This document shows, one piece after another, positions 51,947 to 64,000 of a stretch of DNA of 64,000 nucleotides; the first letter of the stretch is position 1; the number at the start of each line of letters is the position of its first letter. The DNA lies in contig NC_092561.1 in assembly GCF_037975245.1 (NCBI RefSeq), positions 184,001 through 248,000 on the forward strand, given 5' to 3'. The position numbers and the translations under genes are program-made. Source of the stretch: Apostichopus japonicus (Eukaryota; Echinodermata; Holothuroidea; Aspidochirotida; Stichopodidae). The notes under the pieces were generated by a model. That model saw nothing but the letters and a program-made list of their open reading frames with translations. It made no database searches and was not told the origin of the DNA.

Positions 51947-52775
51947 GCAGAAATAGACAGACAATATTTTATACCACAATACAGCACAATCTACAAAGAA
52001 AGACAAACAGTATGTTATATCACAATACAGCACAATATACAAAGAAAGACAGACAATATGTTATATCACAATACAGCACAATATACAAAGAAAGACAGAC
52101 AAAATGTTATATCATAATACAGCACAATATACAAAGAAAGACAAACAGTATGTTATATCATAATACAGCACAATCTACAAAGAAAGACAGACAATATGTT
52201 ATATCATAATACAGCACAATATACAAAGATAGACAAACAGTATGTTATATCATAATACAGCACAATATACAAAGAAAGACAAACAGTATGTTATATCATA
52301 ATACAGCACAATCTACAAAGATAGACAGACAATATGTTATATCATAATACAGCACAATATACAAAGAAAGACAAACAGTATGTTATATCACAATACAGCA
52401 CAATATACAAAGATAGACAGACAATATGTTATACCACAATACAGCACAATCTACAAAAATAGACAGACAATATGTTATATCACAATACAGCACAATATAC
52501 AAAGAAAGACAAACAGTATGTTATATCACAATACAGCACAATCTACAAAGAAAGACAGACAATATGTTATATCACAATACAGCACAATATACAAAGATAG
52601 ACAGACAATATGTTAGATCACAATACAGCAAAATCTACAAAGATAGACACAATATGTTATATTTCAATACAGCATAATATACAAAGATATACTTAATATG
52701 TTATATCACAATACAGCACAATATACAAAGATAGACAGACAATATGTTATATCACAATACAACACAATTGTTAAA
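51947..52775. repeat. 46-bp tandem array, about 18 copies
   Basis: The unit is roughly AATATGTTATATCACAATAC plus AGCACAATATACAAAG and AAAGACAGAC, with drift. The period of 46 rotates through all three frames, creating several spurious Tyr/Gln-rich open frames. It abuts the truncated Penelope-like fragment. Confidence 0.93.
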
Positions 52776-55700
52776 CAAAACGTCCAACTGTCTTTGTGAA
52801 ACGACCTTGCCCCTCACTTAATCATTCTGACCTTTGGGAAACTACCCGTAAAAGCCTCCCGAACAAGTCGATACGAAAGAAATGCTGTCAGCTGTATAGC
52901 TACCGTATATTTAAGCGCAGTCATTTACATCTAGAGGCAAGAACTGAAAACTGCAAGGTTGTTTCCGTCTTATGCATGCATATAGATATGATATGAATAT
53001 ATAAAGAGGACTATTTGAATATTAGCAAAAATGATGTTTTTTAAATTAACACTTTACCCTTCTGCCCCATGCATTTTTGGCGACCGACTATATTATTTCC
53101 GGAGTCGAGGTGCTTCCTTTACGAAATTTCAATGATGTGGGATGCATTTTGTATTATTATTATTATAATTATTATTCCTTTTTTTGAGAGGGGGTGTGGG
53201 GAAGGACCCACACCCCCGCCATACACGGGATTTGGCCTATATGATCTAACGGCACCACTCCTCCTTTATAAATACCTTTATTACCATATATCATTCAGGT
53301 AACTACATATAAATCAGTCTGGAGAATTTTTAAGTCAGCACGTTCTTGCACTTAATGCTTCTTATAAAAAACCTAAATGATCTAGTCTAAATATGCCTCA
53401 GAATACACCATTTGGCGTCCAAAATTGACTGTTCTGTGTTTTCCTGGATTACAATTTTACATATGACCAAGTTTATTGGAGTAATGTCATAACGCAGACT
53501 CAATTTATCGTTTATTTATTTCTAAATCAAGCATTAAGAAGGCCATATAAGACTCGATCAACAACATGCACTTTGGCACTGAAAACAGCATTTTATTTTT
53601 CGCTGGCATTTTAGTACGATAAAATATTATCAAACCAAGCGAATATTACTCATCATAAGATTGTATTTGATCAAGTTCAAGAGATTTGTCTAGATTTTGT
53701 GTCCCAAAAAGGAATATTAAGTAATGGGTAATTAAGTATTATTCCATTGCACATGAAGTTCACAGGTTTGAAAGGGTTGTGGCTCCGCAGGGTGTCGTTG
53801 ACTCACACGTAGGGAGAGAGGGGTCATGACTCAGGTAATCCCCCCCACCCCGAGTCGGTTTAAAATAACAATTCATCCGACTGAATGAATTGTCGATGAA
53901 GATGGTTGGTTAGGGGTCGGGGGGAGGGGGGGAGCTTTACGTAGGAACTGAAAAGTAATCACTCAGACATTTATCTGTAAGCAACTCACATGTAAAAACA
54001 ATTCGGATATTTTAAGCAAATCTCCGTAATGGTCTACATTTCCATGAAATTGAACTATCGAACAGTTTAACAAAAATGACCAACATCAATGCCAATAATT
54101 GATATAAATGTTGCCTAATTTGCATATTGCTATCGTTACTAAATGTCAGAGCTAATCATCAGCTAGTTACTCCTTATGGGCAAGAACAATATTTTCACGA
54201 TTTACTTTGGTAAACATTGTGGCAAGTGGGTTTCCTTTTTTTTTTGATTAAGTATGTAGCTGTGTAAAGTATATAACGGAAGCATCGACCATATTCTTTC
54301 GGTGACACAAACGTCACTTCCTGTTAATTTTCCATTACGTCACGTGGTTGAAGTAAGAAAACGCATATATAGTGTGGACTGAATAGCAGGTGCGTGTGTA
54401 CGAAATGATTCAAGTTTCCGGAAAAGATCGTGGTCACATTCCTACATTCTGTGTGCAAAATTTGGGTCTATGGCTTTTCATTGTTCCAGAACTGCGATAC
54501 ATTAACCGTTAACGTAATCGCTGATTCATAGATATATAAGCAAAGTGGGGGAAAAGGCTGACATTTCATGTACATTTCATGAAGTGGTTGCGTCTTTGCT
54601 GGAATTCGAATGCATATAGCGGTCTTTGCGTACGTGCATTTGCTCACTTTTTTGTGCTTTCTGAGAGCTTATAGACTATCGGTATATTTTATAGTTACAG
54701 CATCTCATTGATTCTCAATATTTAGTTATACAATTATGCAATGCAACTTTTAAGTACCTGTGCATAAGTACTACGGTAATACTGAAACATCAGTTTTAAC
54801 CCCATGTGCTGCGATTTGACCTCAGGTCATGGAAAAACGTAGAGTAGCTTCGCACTATCAGCTATACGTTAATAGTAAGTCAAATACGATATTCATGCAT
54901 ATAAGTAAAATGTCAAACGGTATATTAAAAAATCAATAAAAAAATCAATAAAAAACAATCAGGGCAAAATTTGCTTCAAATGTCTAACCTAGTCTTCATA
55001 TTACCGAAATTGTTAGCGTCATTAAATGATGAGTTTAAGAAGAATTGTTGTCTTGATTTTTTATAGTCCAAGACAAAAAGTAAAACGTGTGCTATAGTAA
55101 TGTTTTGTATATAATAATCATGCGCTCACTAAATATCCACCTTTAAAATATGATTTATCTCTGGAATACTCCTTTAAGGTTACGTTTATGATGACTTCGG
55201 ATTCTCACTGCATAATGTTAATTTTAATCCTTTGTTTAAGAAATTCTAATAGCTCAACCAAAACATGTACTTTTAATATGTTTTTTTTATAAACATCAGA
55301 ACATCAGTGTATGATATTCAACGCATTCCTTTGTCTTTGACAATTTTGTAACATATTTCTTATATAAACATATCAATGCAGGCCATTGCAATTTTCATAT
55401 TTTCCCATGGTTTTTGGTGTTGCATTTGAGGAATTATGATTTTTGTGTTAGACTAAATATACCAATCACTTTAGCTGATGAAACTCACCGATTTAATTGG
55501 GGCATTTCTCAATTAGAAGTGTTATATTTATTACACCCTGATCTGATAGAAGTGGTTTCTTATGGTCTACGACAATCAAAATTCATTTTGTGCATCAAAG
55601 CATCCTTAAAAGTTCTAACTTACTTTACATATAATCGATTGTTATCGTAATTATGATGAAAGAATTATTTACCATCTAATAACTCTTTGTGGGCAAGAAG

Positions 55701-56226
55701 AATATTACATGATTTATATGAGCGAATCTTGCTCGTGGGAAGTCCTTTTTCTTTGCCTTAATACGTAACTTAACGGTATACGGTATGCACTGACGCAACC
55801 GTACACTGCAATGAACTACATACTGTTTATCACTACAATCTACAATATATTGGGCTGATCAGTATCTTTATACCACTTTACTGGAACCAAACTTTAAAGC
55901 CTGAGACAAATATACATGGGATTGACGTCAGAAAGTTTGTTGTAGAAAAGGTCAATTTATGACGACATACGTTTAATGGTTCATCTTGACAGTTGTGTAC
56001 ACCCTTTAATCGGGGCCATTGTCTTTCCGCTTCGACCCTCTTCCCTAAGAACAAAATCATTACAAACCACTTTAGGTACTTAAAGAAGAAAACAAGTTTT
56101 CGTTTTCAATTTTTCCTTAGGTCATGGATGCCACTTAACCACGGGGATGTTTTTTATTCTTTCTGATATTTGCCTTGCTGTAATAACGTTGAACTTACGT
56201 AGCAAGAAGACCCGGCGTGCCTTAGC
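52776..56226. other. Intergenic, no gene seen
   Basis: AT-rich with an ATT run near 53150-53180 and a short GTGGGG/ACCCACAC inverted segment near 53190-53216. No supported exon. Confidence 0.4.
54332..54375 (+). promoter_or_regulatory. Possible promoter: CRE half-site, E-box and TATA-like sequence
   Basis: TTACGTCACGTGG combines a CRE half (ACGTCA) with an overlapping CACGTG E-box; CATATATAG lies about 25 bases downstream. An ATG follows at 54404 with 37 open codons. No gene model supports it, so this may be chance. Confidence 0.22.
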
Positions 56227-56235
56227 TATATAAAG
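56227..56235 (+). promoter_or_regulatory. TATA box of the EF-hand gene
   Basis: TATATAAAG, with an initiator-like TCAATA whose A (56260) lies about 33 bases downstream. The 5' UTR would run about 250 bases, rich in A and G, to the ATG at 56513. Confidence 0.5.
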
Positions 56236-56512
56236 TGACTCACGGAGTGCAATTCCGTCAATATATGTTTTATTCTTAAAGGTAGTTAGATGTTTTCAAA
56301 GAAACCCAATGATTCATACCAAGTACATTTAACACAAAAAAAAAAATGAAAGAAAAGAAAAGTGAAGTGAAGTGAAGAAGGAAAGAAAAGAGAGAGAAAA
56401 AAAATAGCCTAAAAGGACTAAAGGGGAAAGAAGGATAAAGATAAGGAGAATACTAAACTAAATAAAAGAAGAAATAAAAAAAAAGGTATTTTGAGAAAGA
56501 ATTCAAACAAAC

Positions 56513-56700
56513 ATGGCCGAGAGCAATAATTCAAAAAGCGACTATTCAAGTTCAGTTACGATTAAGTCCACAAGCCCGACGACAACTCGTCGACGGCGAA
56601 GATGGAAGAACATGGATAAGAAGATCAGGTCTGAATTGACGTCACAAGATATTCGTGATTTACGGGATGTATTTGACGCATTTGACCGGGAGCAACACGG
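56513..56700 (+). CDS. Centrin/calmodulin-like EF-hand protein, exon 1
   Basis: The ATG has a strong context (AACATGG). It encodes 62 codons plus two bases: a Ser/Thr-rich leader, a basic run TTTRRRRRW (residues 23-31), then DKKIRSELTSQDIRDLRDVF and DAFDREQHG, the entering helix and start of an EF-hand. The donor GTGAGTG follows at 56701. The layout, a basic disordered leader before four EF-hands, is that of centrins. The frame continues into the intron for only one more codon before TGA, supporting the splice. Confidence 0.82.
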
Positions 56701-58119
56701 GTGAGTGTTTCCATAGAAGCCGTGGAAAACGTCATTAAGGATGGTATAATGATAAAAGTGCAAATTAATTCCGCGACCATAGCGAAGAAAATAATGATTG
56801 ACTCTGATTCCACTGTTCGGTATTTTGAAGGATTTTCATTTCTTGGGTTTTCCATTTCGGGAGAATTATCGTCAAAATCACTCAATGGATAAAAAGATAT
56901 GACGTGTGTCAAATTAACGCCACCCAATGACCAGCGACCATGATAATTAGGCGGGCAAGTATCATTATGATAATTGTGGCATTTAGATCGCCAACTTGCG
57001 CTCTAATTTAGGAATTAAGAGCATTTCAAGACATTCTAGTATATAGCTACGTATAGTAACCTACTTGATTTTGAACAGATAAAAGAGCACCAAAAAACAA
57101 TGCTGCATTTAAGTTGCAAACAGGTTAAAAACAAATTTTGCTAAGTAGGTAATAAATAACGAACTCGTCATATCAAGTGGGTCAACTGTTTATAGAAGGA
57201 GAGTAACTTGCGAGATTGGGACTTCCTCATTGAAAGGATGATAAAAAATAAAAACTGCAGAAATGAAAGTGTGATGTAAGTCAGGCTGAGATGAGATGAC
57301 TGTTAAATGATTCAAGATCACTCATGTGACAACATATCATACATATTGAAGTATCAAAACGACTTTCCCATCTGTTGTCTGCGCGACCCAGTTTTCATAC
57401 TATATTGATATACTTCATTATTATTGAGGGTTGGCAATTGAATTTACCGGTCATAAATATGCAGTGAATACTCTTTTAATAATAAAAGCTTAAATAATAG
57501 GTTGGTATATCTAATTACGCTTACGTTGAAGTTCACTAAAATTGTGGGGCGCAACAGTTTTTTTTCTATAAATTGATTAAAGAAGGTGTGTGTTAATGAG
57601 GACACATTTCTAATTACCGGTAGGGAGTGAATAAATAACATGGTATTCAGATTTAGCCAAATGATTTATCACATAGATATCTTAGTTTGTGTTGAGGGAC
57701 ACATGCACCGTATCTTAATGGAGATATTCTATACAAAACCTAACGGGCATTGTTTAGAGGGCGCTGTGTTAAATTCACCCTTACCAATTACTGACTGCAA
57801 TAACAATTTCTAATTTCCGAAGAAAAAAAACAGCACTGGCCGGTCATCAATCTTACTTAGTGACTTTTCTTTAAATAAATACTCCTGTATTAGTTCCACT
57901 ATAGATACGGTTAAAACATTGGAATATTAAAGTTGATTAAAGTGTCGATACACTTGAGAGGTTGAACAAGTCATCATGAATGTGGTCACACACGTTTAAT
58001 GTAAAGTTACTGTTGTTGTTGTATTTATTTCATTCTTATCACGTACCGTTCTCAACCACAGAATTGAGAATCGGGATTTACATTAAAAAAATAATGAGAG
58101 CAAATTCGCTTCTTTGCAG

Positions 58120-58227
58120 ATTTATTTCCATACTTGACCTGCGAAAGGCACTGAGAGTATTAGGTTTCCGGATAAAGCGTAACGACGTGTACGAAATCGC
58201 CCGTGACGTAGGCATCGAAAGACTTGG
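58120..58227 (+). CDS. EF-hand protein, exon 2
   Basis: The acceptor CTTCTTTGCAG precedes 58120 and the donor GTGAGT follows at 58228. Joined in phase to exon 1 it completes G then FISILDLRKALRVLGFRIKR, the loop end and exit helix of EF-hand 1; the ALRVLGF text strongly recalls centrin's AMRALGF. The loop is D-R-E-Q-H-G-F-I-S-I-L-D (residues 58-69): G6 and I8 are kept, but positions 3, 5 and 12 are E, H and D, so calcium binding may be weak or lost. It ends NDVYEIARDVGIERLG. Confidence 0.82.
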
Positions 58228-58664
58228 GTGAGTCGAAGCTGTTTGTTTTGCTTTAAAACTTGATGATTTTGTTAATTTCGAATCAGGACACCAACTTCCT
58301 GATGCATCCATGCGTCTCTGGTCGCCAGGATATTTGTCACCTTCTTGCTATCAGCTTACACCAAGAGAAGAAAAATCACCGTTTCAAATTATTATCATTC
58401 TTTTTTTTTATAAGTTATGCACAAGTAATTGGTGATTTAATGAGATGTCGCTTAAGGTTCTATAACTTTTATTCACATCGGAATCATCGGTGCGTTTCGC
58501 GTGACTCCCATGAATTAAATGCAGACACTACCACCTGTTCATTCACTCCCAACCATTACACGAGTTTGCCGTGTGTGTTTCACACGGTATGCTGCAGAGC
58601 ATTTACCATGCACACTGTGGTTTGTAGGGAAACCTATTGTGCAATGTGGGTAAGAGGTTAGAGG

Positions 58665-58758
<94 letters not shown>
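58665..58758. repeat. (TA)n microsatellite in intron 2 of the EF-hand gene
   Basis: An uninterrupted TA dinucleotide run of about 94 bases, 440 bases after exon 2. Confidence 0.98.
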
Positions 58759-58761
<3 letters not shown>

Positions 58762-59393
58762 ACTTTGTTCACCATTATGAAAACGCTTATTCAATTTCGA
58801 TACGATAGTCAAGCTGTAACATTGTAACTTTAACGTGATACCAGCTTATAAAAATATTTGCACTGAAAATCGTGGCAAAGTGTGTTAATGGTGCGTGGGA
58901 AACAAAAAAGAATCATAAAGTTGTATACGACTGTATGCCAGACTAGTAGCAAGGGCCACGAACTGTAAACTCATTCAGCAGAAATAATCAAGCTCTCAAA
59001 ATGCCAATGGCACTGTCTATCTACGTAAAAACACACGTATGGAAATCTTGCTGTTTTGTATATGAAACATATGAAACTTCCTTTAAGGGTTTAATTATAC
59101 CACTAAACATGCATAATTATAGGAAAAATGAATCAACTTAGTACAAAGATACAAATATTTTGTTGTAATTCTATTCTAGTCTAAATTTATGCAGAAGATC
59201 GGTACATTGACCCCTTCCCTAAGTGCCTCGCTCAAGGCGTCAAAACTGACAATGACAAGTTGTCTCAATTTAGGATGTCTATAGTATTGCTGAATAAATG
59301 GTTATGAATAAAAAAGGAATATTTTGAATCCTGGTAAAATAAACTCACAAAAAAATCCACAGAGATCGATATATACACACACACTCACACACA

Positions 59394-59396
<3 letters not shown>

Positions 59397-59437
<41 letters not shown>

Positions 59438-59515
59438 TCCACTATATATATTTATATTTATATATATATATATTTATTTATTTATATTTATCTATGTATA
59501 TATATCTATATGCTT
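59397..59515. repeat. (TA)n with TATTTA variants in intron 2
   Basis: AT-dinucleotide run that shades into TATTTATATTTA-type text, preceded by ACAC-rich sequence. Confidence 0.95.
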
Positions 59516-60562
59516 CTGTGTAAATATGTAATGTAAATATGTATATACGTATATATATGCGTGTGTGTTTGTGTGTGTAAACAACCCCACGTGCGTGATT
59601 GTTGACGAAATGATACTTAAATGCTCTTTAAAGGTTATGTAGCATTAATAGTATATATGCTTGTCAAATTTTAAGAGGTTCACATAACACTAAAAACATA
59701 CATATACAACAGTATGCAACAATTACATTTTGCAATTTATAAAAGTCCAGGTCCTTTATTCAACAGGTGCAACTGTATTACACGCTGATCACATTTTAAA
59801 GCATGAACCATTTATGCTATCAAAAACACCATTCAAGCTCGTGACTGCAGAACCCAGCGCGGTGCGCTTTCTTGTTGTTATTTCCCACGCATCTATTAAT
59901 ACTTTTTTGATGTACGATTTACTTTGATATGACGCATTGTTTAAGATGCTGCGATTGAGTTTGATGCTACAATACGAATGGGTTCCCATGCAGCAACGAT
60001 AACCGAGTCGGCCTACACCTCATAGTATTGCGAACTCAAAAAGTTTTCAAAAGGTCGATTTTCAGATTGGTGAGCCAAGAGGTGGTCATTTGGGATGGGC
60101 CCAATTATCCGTTACTGATCTGTGTCCGGGTTAAGTGATCTAAGGGAAGTGGTGTAATTACGATTCTTAAAAAAGACTTTAGTTCGAGCGGACTGTTTAT
60201 TTATATTTTTAAATAACTTTCCAGTGTTTAGGTTTGTCTTTTCGATATTTACGGTGTTAATGCGGATCCGGAAGTTTTGCAATTAATAGGATATGGACTA
60301 TCCGCTTACTTTCAACCATGCAACCCTCAAATTTGAGTCGCAGCTTAATAATGATAGAAAACAATGAAATTCACTGTTTGACATAATTCTATTCCTAATG
60401 ATAATCGTTAACCGATGGTTAACGAATAATATGACGTGCATTCATACGTACTAAACTCTTATTTTACCTCTTGTGTTCATGTTTACTAACAATCTTGTTG
60501 CTCCCATGGAGTCTGCATCCTGGTGACTGTTTGAGCAGAGATTCATCATATGAAAATACCGC

Positions 60563-60606
60563 CAACAGGACGGAGAGAGGGAGAGAGCGAGAAAGAGAGA
60601 GAGAGG
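60563..60606. repeat. (GA)n microsatellite in intron 2
   Basis: GAGAGAGG/GAGAGAGC/GAAAGAGA run, purine-only on the plus strand. Confidence 0.9.
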
Positions 60607-62240
60607 TTTTTTCTTCTTCTAAACACTATCACTGGCACACAACCTTTACGTCGGAAGTTGATGTCACACGATCAAGACATTTGTAATTCGTTTAACGACT
60701 AGTATTATGTGCCTTGGGCTACTTGTCCTCACGAAAGGAAAGGTCGTGCTAAAATACAGCTTCAAATTGTTTTTACTGGATGTCAAAACTTACCGTAAAA
60801 ATTGCGTTCTGATTGAAACTTAGATGGCTTGAATGTCGAGTAACCTTATCTACCCTGGTCCGTTTTGGACGTAAATAGAACAATTTACTGTTTTAAAGTG
60901 TTTCCTGCATCACTTCCATAAATCAAAGAATAATGAAACTGTCAAAGGGTTACAAAACCGTGTCAACATTAAATGATAATTATAACACGGGGAACTGCGC
61001 ATGCGTTATTAACAAGAGTATGACACTAATTTTAAAGACACAAAAACATCAATTCTCTTTGAACTGAGTTAGAAGATTGTCATCGATGATATCCGGCACT
61101 AAAATGGCCTAATAGTGGAAAGTCATTTCTGATCATGTCTGATATCAAACAATGAAGTTAAGGTCTTTTTTGTTGATGTTGAAATATTGCAATTTGCATG
61201 TATTTAATATTTATGATAAAACGAGTTTAGGGGAGGGACGCGGTGAGACAGGACGCGATGTTGAGAATGGAATCGAATTCATTAAAATTATTTGCTCATT
61301 AATCTTGATTTGCTGAAAACATTACAGGGGTAGCTTAGGTCGCTCAATTGCAACATTAGTTTGAATAATAGGTTTGGTTTAAACTACCTCTATAGAGACT
61401 GAATTGTTGCTATTAGGCCCAATTTTCGTCTTTTATTTTATTGGTATTATTCAGTACGGTAACTCATTTGCAAACTTATTGACTTGTGAAATGTTCAAGG
61501 GGGGCAATAACCTTCGACGAAAGGAAAATGAAAAGAAATGCAGAAAGAATTCACTTCTAACAATAAAAAGTTTTCATAAAGTTTAACAAACAAAGACAGT
61601 TGCTGTGAAATATTCGAACAGCTTAAGCAGCACCTGCATATGCCAAACTTGACCTGACAAAAATGTTGTTATGCTCTTAAATGATGAATTTAGGCACTTT
61701 ATTTTGATCTGTTTAACAAACCATTCACATCACTGCTATCAGTCCAGTTTTATTTCTCTATCACAATTAATGTTTGAGAATGCCATTTTAAAAAGCTGAG
61801 GTTTACCAATTAAAGTGACAGGACTTCACAGTTTAAATATACACACAGACCGATCGTAATGTCAGTTTTTCAGATGCAACGCAAAACTCAATAGCAAAAC
61901 ATAATAATGTTATGGCCTAAACTGACATGTTTATAATGTACTTGGATAATGGAAAACCTCACTGGGAAAGTTTAGACAATGGAAAAGATGTGTTAGAAAT
62001 GTTTCATGTGTTAGATATGTTTCAAGGATATGTGTAATTGAATGACATTCAACGATGTTCTGTAGTTTATATGAGGTTAAAAGAACATGTTTTGGGTGAG
62101 TAATTTGAATTTATAAAACAATCATTTTGAATTGACTTTAGCACAAGACCAACATCGAGGATCCGATGGCATCGTCAATTGAACCTGCAAGGATCATTCC
62201 ATATATTTATTATTATACATAGTTAACACAGTTAAGAAGT

Positions 62241-62251
62241 ATATAAATATA

Positions 62252-62342
<91 letters not shown>

Positions 62343-62399
62343 ATATATATAGATATAGATATATATATAGATATATGTATATATATATGTATATATATA

Positions 62400-62489
<90 letters not shown>
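62241..62489. repeat. Long (TA)n tract just before exon 3
   Basis: About 250 bases of TA with a few TTAT, AGAT and GTAT interruptions. It ends 27 bases before the exon 3 start, so it directly abuts the acceptor region. Confidence 0.97.
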
Positions 62490-62493
<4 letters not shown>

Positions 62494-62516
62494 ATGTGCA
62501 TTTGTTTTACCCCTAG

Positions 62517-62598
62517 AGACGTTTCGTTTTCTGAAATGCTGGAAGTGATTATTTCAATGCAGGGTGATAGTCGTGATGAGTATGAAGAAATTAGTCAG
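62517..62598 (+). CDS. EF-hand protein, exon 3
   Basis: The acceptor TTTTACCCCTAG precedes 62517 and the donor GTGAGG starts at 62599. In phase with exon 2 it reads [28 protein letters not shown]: the end of EF-hand 2 and the linker, aligning with centrin's DFEEFLTMM and the following linker. EF-hand 2's loop is clearly degenerate. The three exons give 126 residues (378 bases, no stop). The last exon leaves phase 0, and EF-hands 3 and 4 must lie beyond the window. The role is presumably centrosomal, ciliary or regulatory by family; the precise orthologue is unclear. Confidence 0.78.
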
Positions 62599-64000
62599 GT
62601 GAGGAAAAACAAAATGAGAGAGTGGAGACAGAGATAACATTTCCATGGATATGTTGCGCACAATCATATCTTATTGGTTATATAACATATAGAATTAACA
62701 AAAGAAAAACTAAAAACAATTGCCATTGACGAGTCCCATGGAAACTGAAGGAATAGAGTTTATAGTATGTTTAATAAAAATGTAGAGGCTGTTTGCCCCA
62801 ATTTCGATGATAAGAGCCAAATAGATATGCGTCGAACAAAGTTCATTAAAAAAAACATCTGGTCTTACTATTTATGTATACGCATTTTCACCGACCACAG
62901 TACCGAGGAAGAGAAATTATTAATAGTTTTCGGAGTAAAACATCGGAAAACATGTCACTCGCTTCAGCATCACGATTTTGTGAAGTCGACTGCTTGTAAC
63001 CACAGTTACATATCCCCTCTTTTTACTCCCATGACTCTCAGACAATGACTGGTAAAAGTGTTTGAGGCGACAGTCAGTATAATTTCATTAATTCCCATAT
63101 GTAACACCTGGGGCTTCGTTTATATTGTCAAACAAAACTGTTTTACAATCATTAATAGATGATGTAACATATGGTAATCCCTTTTTTTTTCGAAAACACT
63201 TGTTGGTTTTCATGGGTGGAAGATGAAAGGCAATACATTGGGCGTTTGCGTCATCTGTGTGAAACAAAGTATATCAACGTTCACATAATAATAGTATAGA
63301 ATTATGTCTGCGAGGAATGCGCAGTCACATGCAAACACTTCGTAATGAACCAACCAAAAATAGGCCGTACGTAACAGTTCGGACTATATGTTCGGATAAA
63401 AGCAAGATATTGACCGACTCACCGATCCTATGGTATAGGAACATATATGACTTCAACAAATAGTTACCGTCGTATCACGCCCGTTCCTGGTTCATCAACA
63501 AACCTACAATTATTATATAAAGAGTTCATGGTTGCTGGACTGTGAAATCATATAAAGCACCCGTGTGCAAGAATGACCAGAGATTGCGTAAGCGACGAAG
63601 AAACCCCAAATATTATTTTTCTTTTGAAGTCTTCTGCAACTAGCTATATAACGATATTTTCCCCTAAAAGTGTTAAATATATTGCCCACTTAATTAGTGA
63701 GCTATACATAGCTTCCACTTTCATCTTTCTATAGTTCAAGGCATTAGTCTAATTGTTGTTTCTAATATGAAACTTGTTCGTATTATCCTTGCGTTGAAAG
63801 AAGTGACTCCCACTTGATAGTTTCCAGTAATAGGCCATATTTTCTATTCTCCCTTGTTTTTCAAAGGTACTTGAGAAATGGTTTGCTCAACATTGTGCGA
63901 TTATTATTATTATTATTTTTATTATTATTATTTATTATTATTGTTTATATGTTATTATATGTTATAGTATATGTTATTGTATGTTTTATGATTTGACTTT
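62599..64000. other. Intron 3 (to window edge)
   Basis: No further EF-hand exon could be found. An ATT-type trinucleotide run lies at 63901-63945. Confidence 0.5.

Noticed and set aside
51733-52677. Tyr/Gln-rich open frames up to 158 codons
   Set aside because: They are antisense to the Penelope-like fragment or by-products of the 46-bp array cycling through all frames.
58603-58812. Ile/Tyr repeat open frame
   Set aside because: Pure product of the (TA)n microsatellite.
60405-60423. Inverted repeat CGTTAACC / GGTTAACG resembling a homeodomain factor site
   Set aside because: The spacing does not fit the HNF1 palindrome, and short palindromes are common in this AT-rich DNA.

Overview
The window reads as intron-rich, repeat-laden invertebrate animal DNA. 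It has GT/AG-bounded exons with strong Kozak starts, a TATA promoter, a poly(A) signal, hAT-type and foldback DNA transposons with target duplications, a Penelope-like retroelement with a GIY-YIG domain and a hammerhead-like 3' end, an L2-like 3' tail, and many minisatellites. A marine invertebrate, perhaps an echinoderm, is my best guess. That guess rests on repeat style rather than a diagnostic gene, so I hold it loosely. Nothing suggests bacterial or viral sequence.

Three host genes can be supported. (1) A very long minus-strand exon (3903-5894) encodes 664 residues of a serine-rich, mostly disordered protein with a compact conserved-looking C-terminal block; the gene continues through a splice donor. 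(2) A small minus-strand gene (42432-43837) has two phase-compatible exons giving 77 residues, followed by AATAAA. (3) A plus-strand gene at the right edge has three exons (56513-56700, 58120-58227, 62517-62598) encoding the N-terminal 126 residues of a centrin/calmodulin-like EF-hand protein with degenerate calcium loops; it runs off the window.

Layout: 1-8.8 kb, the long-exon gene and unremarkable flanks. 8.8-9.9 kb, a foldback transposon with a 10-bp target duplication. 11.8-16.3 kb, a 184-bp tandem repeat and a 26-bp minisatellite split by a 2277-bp DNA transposon. 18.7-22.1 kb, an 87-bp repeat and a second, near-identical copy of the same transposon. 22.1-26.3 kb, a Penelope-type end and several 52-57-bp arrays. 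29.4-32.3 kb, a degenerate interspersed repeat and a hAT element with an 8-bp duplication. 36.3-37.4 kb, another hAT-like element. 39.1-39.6 kb, a 5'-truncated non-LTR retrotransposon. 42.2-43.8 kb, the small gene. 45.6-47.5 kb, a 65-bp array with 194-bp higher-order structure, interrupted by another hAT element. 49.4-52.8 kb, a tRNA-derived repeat, hammerhead-like motifs, a Penelope-like fragment and a 46-bp array. 56-64 kb, the EF-hand gene with large (TA)n tracts in its introns. Most of the window is intergenic or intronic repeat.
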